From: Apus apus
Taxonomy: Eukaryota; Chordata; Aves; Apodiformes; Apodidae
DNA length: 64,000 nt
Assembly: GCF_020740795.1 (NCBI RefSeq)
Contig: NC_067282.1
Location: 145,376,858 to 145,440,857 of the forward strand
Direction: 5' to 3'
A program made the position numbers and the translations under genes. Under the pieces are notes generated by a model. That model was given only the letters and a program-made list of their open reading frames with translations. It was not told the DNA's origin and searched no databases. Below are positions 59,855 to 64,000 of this stretch, piece after piece. How positions within the stretch are numbered: the stretch's first letter is position 1; each line of letters opens with the position of its first letter.

Positions 59855-59866
59855 CCCCCCCCCCCC
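59855..59866. repeat. Poly-C tract (poly-G on the CREB3L2 sense strand)
   Basis: Twelve consecutive C, preceded on plus by CCC, CCC and CCCCC runs separated by one to three bases. On the minus (sense) strand this gives G12, G5, G3, G3, a G-quadruplex-compatible arrangement. Confidence 0.85.
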
Positions 59867-62800
59867 ACAAATAATGCATCATTTTGGCAACAGCCTGCCT
59901 CACAGAGAATGTCTTGGACTTTGCTGCACCCAGGGACTGCATTTTAGCTGTAGCACTCTCCTTAAATTTGATGCTTCCGACAATCCTTCATTACAAAGTC
60001 ACCAAATCCAACATGTACCAAAGAAGGTGTAGTTCTGCTTCACAGGAAGTGATGCACTCACTGACAACAGTGTAAAACCTAGTCAAATCCTGCATGGCTT
60101 TCTCTCCTTGAGAGCAGATGCTCAGCCAAAATCAGCTTACAAACCCACCACCTGAATGAGCACTGCCTCTGTACCAATGTTATTACCAGATTAAATCAGC
60201 TTCCATGCAGAGGGCTGCCTCTGTCTGTTCAAGCTTTGGCTCCCTCTAAGGCAAACAAAACAGTAGACCCTCCTAACAAGAGTATTATTTGATCAAAAAG
60301 AGTTTTCCTCCAAGGGCAAAAGTCAGATCAGTGGGTGGGAAGAATCTCACAGGAGATGCCCTTGTAGCTGCTGTTCCCTGCAAATAGCACTACCTTGCAC
60401 AGAGAGCTGCTCCCTTTACAGGTATTAGGAATGGGACAATGTGTGATGTAATTGCAACAATTAGCCCATTCTGGCTGAAGTTAGGTCCACAGAACTTCAA
60501 GTGAAAAATACACTTCCATTAAGAAAAATGAAAAATAACTCATATTCTTGCAGCAGATGTGAACAATACGAACAACTCTTCAATTTTTTGTAATTTTTCC
60601 ATACAACATACCACTGACACATTAGTTTTTATTTTCCAGAAAAGGCAATGCAAGAAGTGACCTCCTCAAACTAAAGCAGCGTTTGGCATTGGAAATGAAG
60701 CAAGAACTTGAGTATTCCTGTACTGGGATATGTAAATCTACCTATCCATATGTATAAGGTTGGAACACAGATGCCTTGTCTTCAGCCTCAGGAAGAACCA
60801 AAACTAGAGCAGGGAGCAGATGTCTTTAAAGGTTCCCTGCAAGGAATAAATATTTCTTACATTCACAGAACGTGCAATTTGAGCTCTGTCAAAGACTTCA
60901 CAAAATTTATTTGTGTGAAGATGCACTTTAAAGAACAATTTCACTGAACTGTCATCCCACAATCATATGAGGAAAAAATGCAGATTGACTTGGACATCTT
61001 ACCCGAGTCTGCATTGCACAATTATAAGGCATCTCCAGAAAGAACTGCTCTTTCTTGGAGAAGACTCAGTGGTTCCCTACTCATGAGCTCATGGATAAGC
61101 CTGAAATATTTCAGGCTATGGTGCATCCTGATCAGGACGTACTGTCTCTTACAATGTTCCAACAACAAAATTTAACTGCCTAGTAGGATTTTGCAGGCTA
61201 ATTACCACAACCCTGAAATCCCTGATAGGTGGAGATATCAGAAGTACCATAAATCAGCAGTACCAACCCTGCAGACTGCATTTACAAGACTGCCATGGTA
61301 AACCCTGTGAGGGCACTAGCTATGCTGCTTCCTCCATAGTTTGCACACGCATAAACACACACACACAAGACTATTCAACCCTTCCTTTACTTAAGGGAAC
61401 ATCAGCTTCTGGCATATGATGCTCTAAATCCCATCAAAAAAGACTACACTAGGTGCCAAAGTACTTTATGATCCATTTATGGTCACCATGGGCAGCCTCA
61501 AACTGAAGTATCCTAATCTCTGGACCTTTCGCCATCTGGACACAGTTCTCAACTTGTTTCTTACTTCAGAAACAATCCAGACACTGAAGCAACTGGAAAA
61601 GAAAATTCAGTAGAGGTTCTTTTGGTAAGCAGCCTGACCACTGCAATGTTGGGTTTTTTTTCTCATCTTCCATATATAGTTGTGACAACTGCAGTAAAAT
61701 ATTTGCTCAGTGGCCCTCCCATAACCAGCCGAGTTTGTAACCACCCACCCACACCACTGATGCAGTCAGAAGTTACAAATCCCTCCCTCCCTTATTTTAC
61801 ACAGCATGACAAGATGGGTTGTTACTGTTGCAGCAGCCTTAGTGCTTTGGCCCTCTCACAAGACACCCAATCTGCATCTCCTGAGCAAGGGAGTACCTGT
61901 GCAATGCTGAATGATCGGACATGCAACTTGGACGGCATCTTAGGTTCAACAGAGGTTTAACTCCTACATTGTTCAAGCCCACTGTAGGATCAGAGCTGGC
62001 AACAACCAAAAACCTCCTAACAAGAATGATGTTATTTTAATAAACAGTTACTAAGCCATATTTTAGCACTGCATGTACAGGGACAGATGGCAAAATATCT
62101 CACGCTTTCATGTTTTCTTCTTCACATATGCTTCCATCTAGCAAAATCCCTTAATGAGAAATATCTTCACCTTCCCTTATTGCTACACAACATCTTTATT
62201 GAACAAAAGATGCACCTTCCACTTATATCTTCCAAAATTTCTTAAAGTTACCTAAACTACAGTATTTAAACATTATCTTGCTAATGTGCAAGTGCCACAT
62301 TCTGATTTATTCTGCTTTGGACTGTACACTCCCACCCTTTCCCCAAATTACAGAAACTGTCTCCAAAATACTGCAGACCTCCAACAAAATCAATACACCA
62401 GTGGACAGATCAAGGTTTCTTGCAAAACTCAAAATAAAATCTGGATCTTCTGAGGTTTGTATCACTTCCTGGTAAAGGCACATTTTCTCTTCTTTTTTTC
62501 CTCTTTCTTACGCCTTCTAATCCTAATCTCAACCAAAGCAAGTGGCTGAGCCAGCTTGCACTGCACTTTATCAGTCAGCCTTTGACCAAAGCAAGCAACA
62601 AAGACCTCCAAGAGGTGCCTCCAACCAGCAGGTCCAGCTTTCAAGAGTGGCATTGACACAAAACTGCATTAAGTCTGCCAAAGATAAAAGAAAGCAAAAT
62701 CTGTAAATAAAGATTCTGCTACTATGTTGCAGGTTCATCACTCACATACTAGAAGTATGGAGTAAGACGAAACCAGTCTCATTTACCAGTAACTCCTGTA

Positions 62801-63473
62801 TTAAGTGAGATTACAGACAGTTACTACTTTCTTAATCTTCTTCTTGGTCAGTCCAGCTAGTCTTTAATGAAGCTTTTAACTGTGAGTTTTCATTGCTATT
62901 TTTTCTCCCCAAATTCAGTGAAACTGAAACTGACTGTTGTCCAGTCTTGTCCTGTCCTCTTAGCCTGAACCTCCTGTAAGAACCTCCCAAACTTCAATTT
63001 GTAAAGGGAGGAGGTTCTCCTATTTAAACTCACCCAGCAGCAGCTGGCAAGCCTGGGTCAGATGACACATGAAAAATTAACAATGTACAGTCCACAAGAC
63101 AACCATTTTTACCAGCAAGGTAAGGAGCAGAAGTGATACCCCCCTGCAGCACAGTATTGAGCATCCTCCTGCACTGCAAGGTTTCTAAAGCAGGAGGTGG
63201 CTAAAACAGCACACATTTCTCAGTTATTCTTCTACTTCCCTCTGCCCTTCCCTGGTCACTCTCAACATATCCTATGGCTATATACTTTCCCAATAAGATA
63301 CTGGAAGCCCTTTCTGTTCCCTGGAGTTGTTACACTTGTGCCCTTTCATATGAGACTCTTCACTGGATTGAGATTGTGCCTTGGGCAATAGTGGAGAAGA
63401 GATCTAAACGGGGCAGAGCTGCTCCTCACATAAAATTCTAAATAACATTTTTATAACCTTGTTTTCACTCACT

Positions 63474-63507
63474 GTTAGAGAGTGAGTGTTAGAGAGTGTT
63501 AGAGAGG
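63474..63507. repeat. Short imperfect tandem repeat of GTTAGAGAGT
   Basis: Three copies of gttagagag, the first two separated by tgagt and the next by t, within 34 bp. GA-rich on plus, pyrimidine-rich on the gene's sense strand. Confidence 0.8.
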
Positions 63508-64000
63508 CAAAGATTTCATCTGTCCTTCTGCCCCTCCACCTTTTTTTTTGTTTGGCTGTTGTTTGTTTGTTTTAAATTAACATCACCACCAGGACAGAAA
63601 GATTACTCACTAAAAAGAAGGCTCTGAGAAGTTAACACTGATCCTGAGCATTTCAATATAATGTCTGTCAGTACACTGCCCTTAAGGTCCTAGTATAGAG
63701 GCTCTACCACTCGTTTCCTAAGCGGGGGACATCCCTGTTTGGCTTGGCTCAGCCTCCTGAAGTGCTGCATCACTAACTGGAAACAGGCGGATCTGCACAC
63801 AGCTTCCAAGAGCCTCGGAGGAGCAATACAACATGGGCTCCCTACCTCAAACCAAGCCAGGGAGAAACAGGGCATGCTCAAGGAATCAGGTCTCTGCTGG
63901 GTCCCTGGCTAAACTGATTTGCAGTGTGTTCTGGGAAAATAGTTTTGTCTGTATGTTTACTGATGGCTGCGGCTTAGATGTCTCTCTGGATTGCCGAGGG

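Larger units (their letters stand above)
38370..64000 (-). other. Intron 1 of CREB3L2 (partial, runs off the right edge)
   Basis: At least 25.6 kb with no recognisable coding exon. I looked on the minus strand for an exon 1 ending near a Met-Tyr-His-Thr type codon run and a donor, and for LQWD/SELSEP-type coding, and found none. It holds two CR1 fragments, CpG-dense patches at 53.5 and 58.3 kb, AP-1-type motifs, a C12/G12 tract and a short tandem repeat at 63474-63507. Long stretches between these (38370-45600, 47000-51100, 54000-58000, 60000-63400) show nothing I can name. Confidence 0.75.

Noticed and set aside
1..64000. tRNA, rRNA, microRNA hairpin, CRISPR array or endogenous retrovirus
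   Set aside because: I saw no tRNA A/B box pair with a cloverleaf, no regular spaced repeats, no paired LTRs and no gag/pol-like frames; microRNA hairpins cannot be excluded by eye.

Overview
This is vertebrate nuclear DNA, almost certainly from a bird. The sequence is mostly non-coding. Its recognisable interspersed repeats are CR1 LINE fragments with the avian-type 3' end (a 'ccatggcaggggttggaac...aaggtcccctccaac' core and a degenerate attctatg-like terminus). I see no Alu or L1. All genes and splice sites below were worked out by eye; no search was run.

The window holds one protein-coding gene that I can support, on the minus strand: CREB3L2, encoding an ER-anchored bZIP transcription factor of the OASIS/CREB3 family. 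I could place eleven coding exons (exons 2-12, numbered against the 12-exon mammalian gene). They run right to left from 38369 to the stop codon at 5677-5679. All junctions are phase-consistent, and the joined exons give 485 codons plus stop. The mammalian protein is about 520 aa, so only the first roughly 34 codons (exon 1) are missing. I could not find them in 38370-64000, so intron 1 is at least 25.6 kb and the promoter lies beyond the right edge.

Layout: 1-5676 is the probable long 3'UTR, with a candidate poly(A) signal at 101-106. 5677-8732 holds exons 12-9 (lumenal domain, membrane segment, end of zipper). 8733-15717 is intron 8. 15718-23561 holds exons 8-3 (zipper, basic region, adaptor region, Ser/Pro-rich region, two SUMO-type motifs). 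23562-38152 is intron 2, with several CR1 fragments. 38153-38369 is exon 2 (acidic activation domain). 38370-64000 is part of intron 1, with two CR1 fragments, two CpG-dense patches (53.5 kb and 58.3 kb), clustered AP-1 motifs and a G-rich tract.

Biology: established knowledge of the family is that the protein sits in the ER membrane. It is cut by site-1 and site-2 proteases, and its N-terminal bZIP half then drives secretory-pathway genes. Every part needed for this is visible: activation region, basic region, heptad leucines, a hydrophobic segment, an RSLL site-1 motif and three lumenal N-glycosylation sequons. I found no previously undescribed system. The points most worth checking are a frame-preserving pair of exons (3+4) with weak donors that carries both SUMO motifs, a UG-repeat/UGCAUG element in the 3'UTR, a sense-strand G-quadruplex candidate, and the two CpG-dense intron 1 patches.
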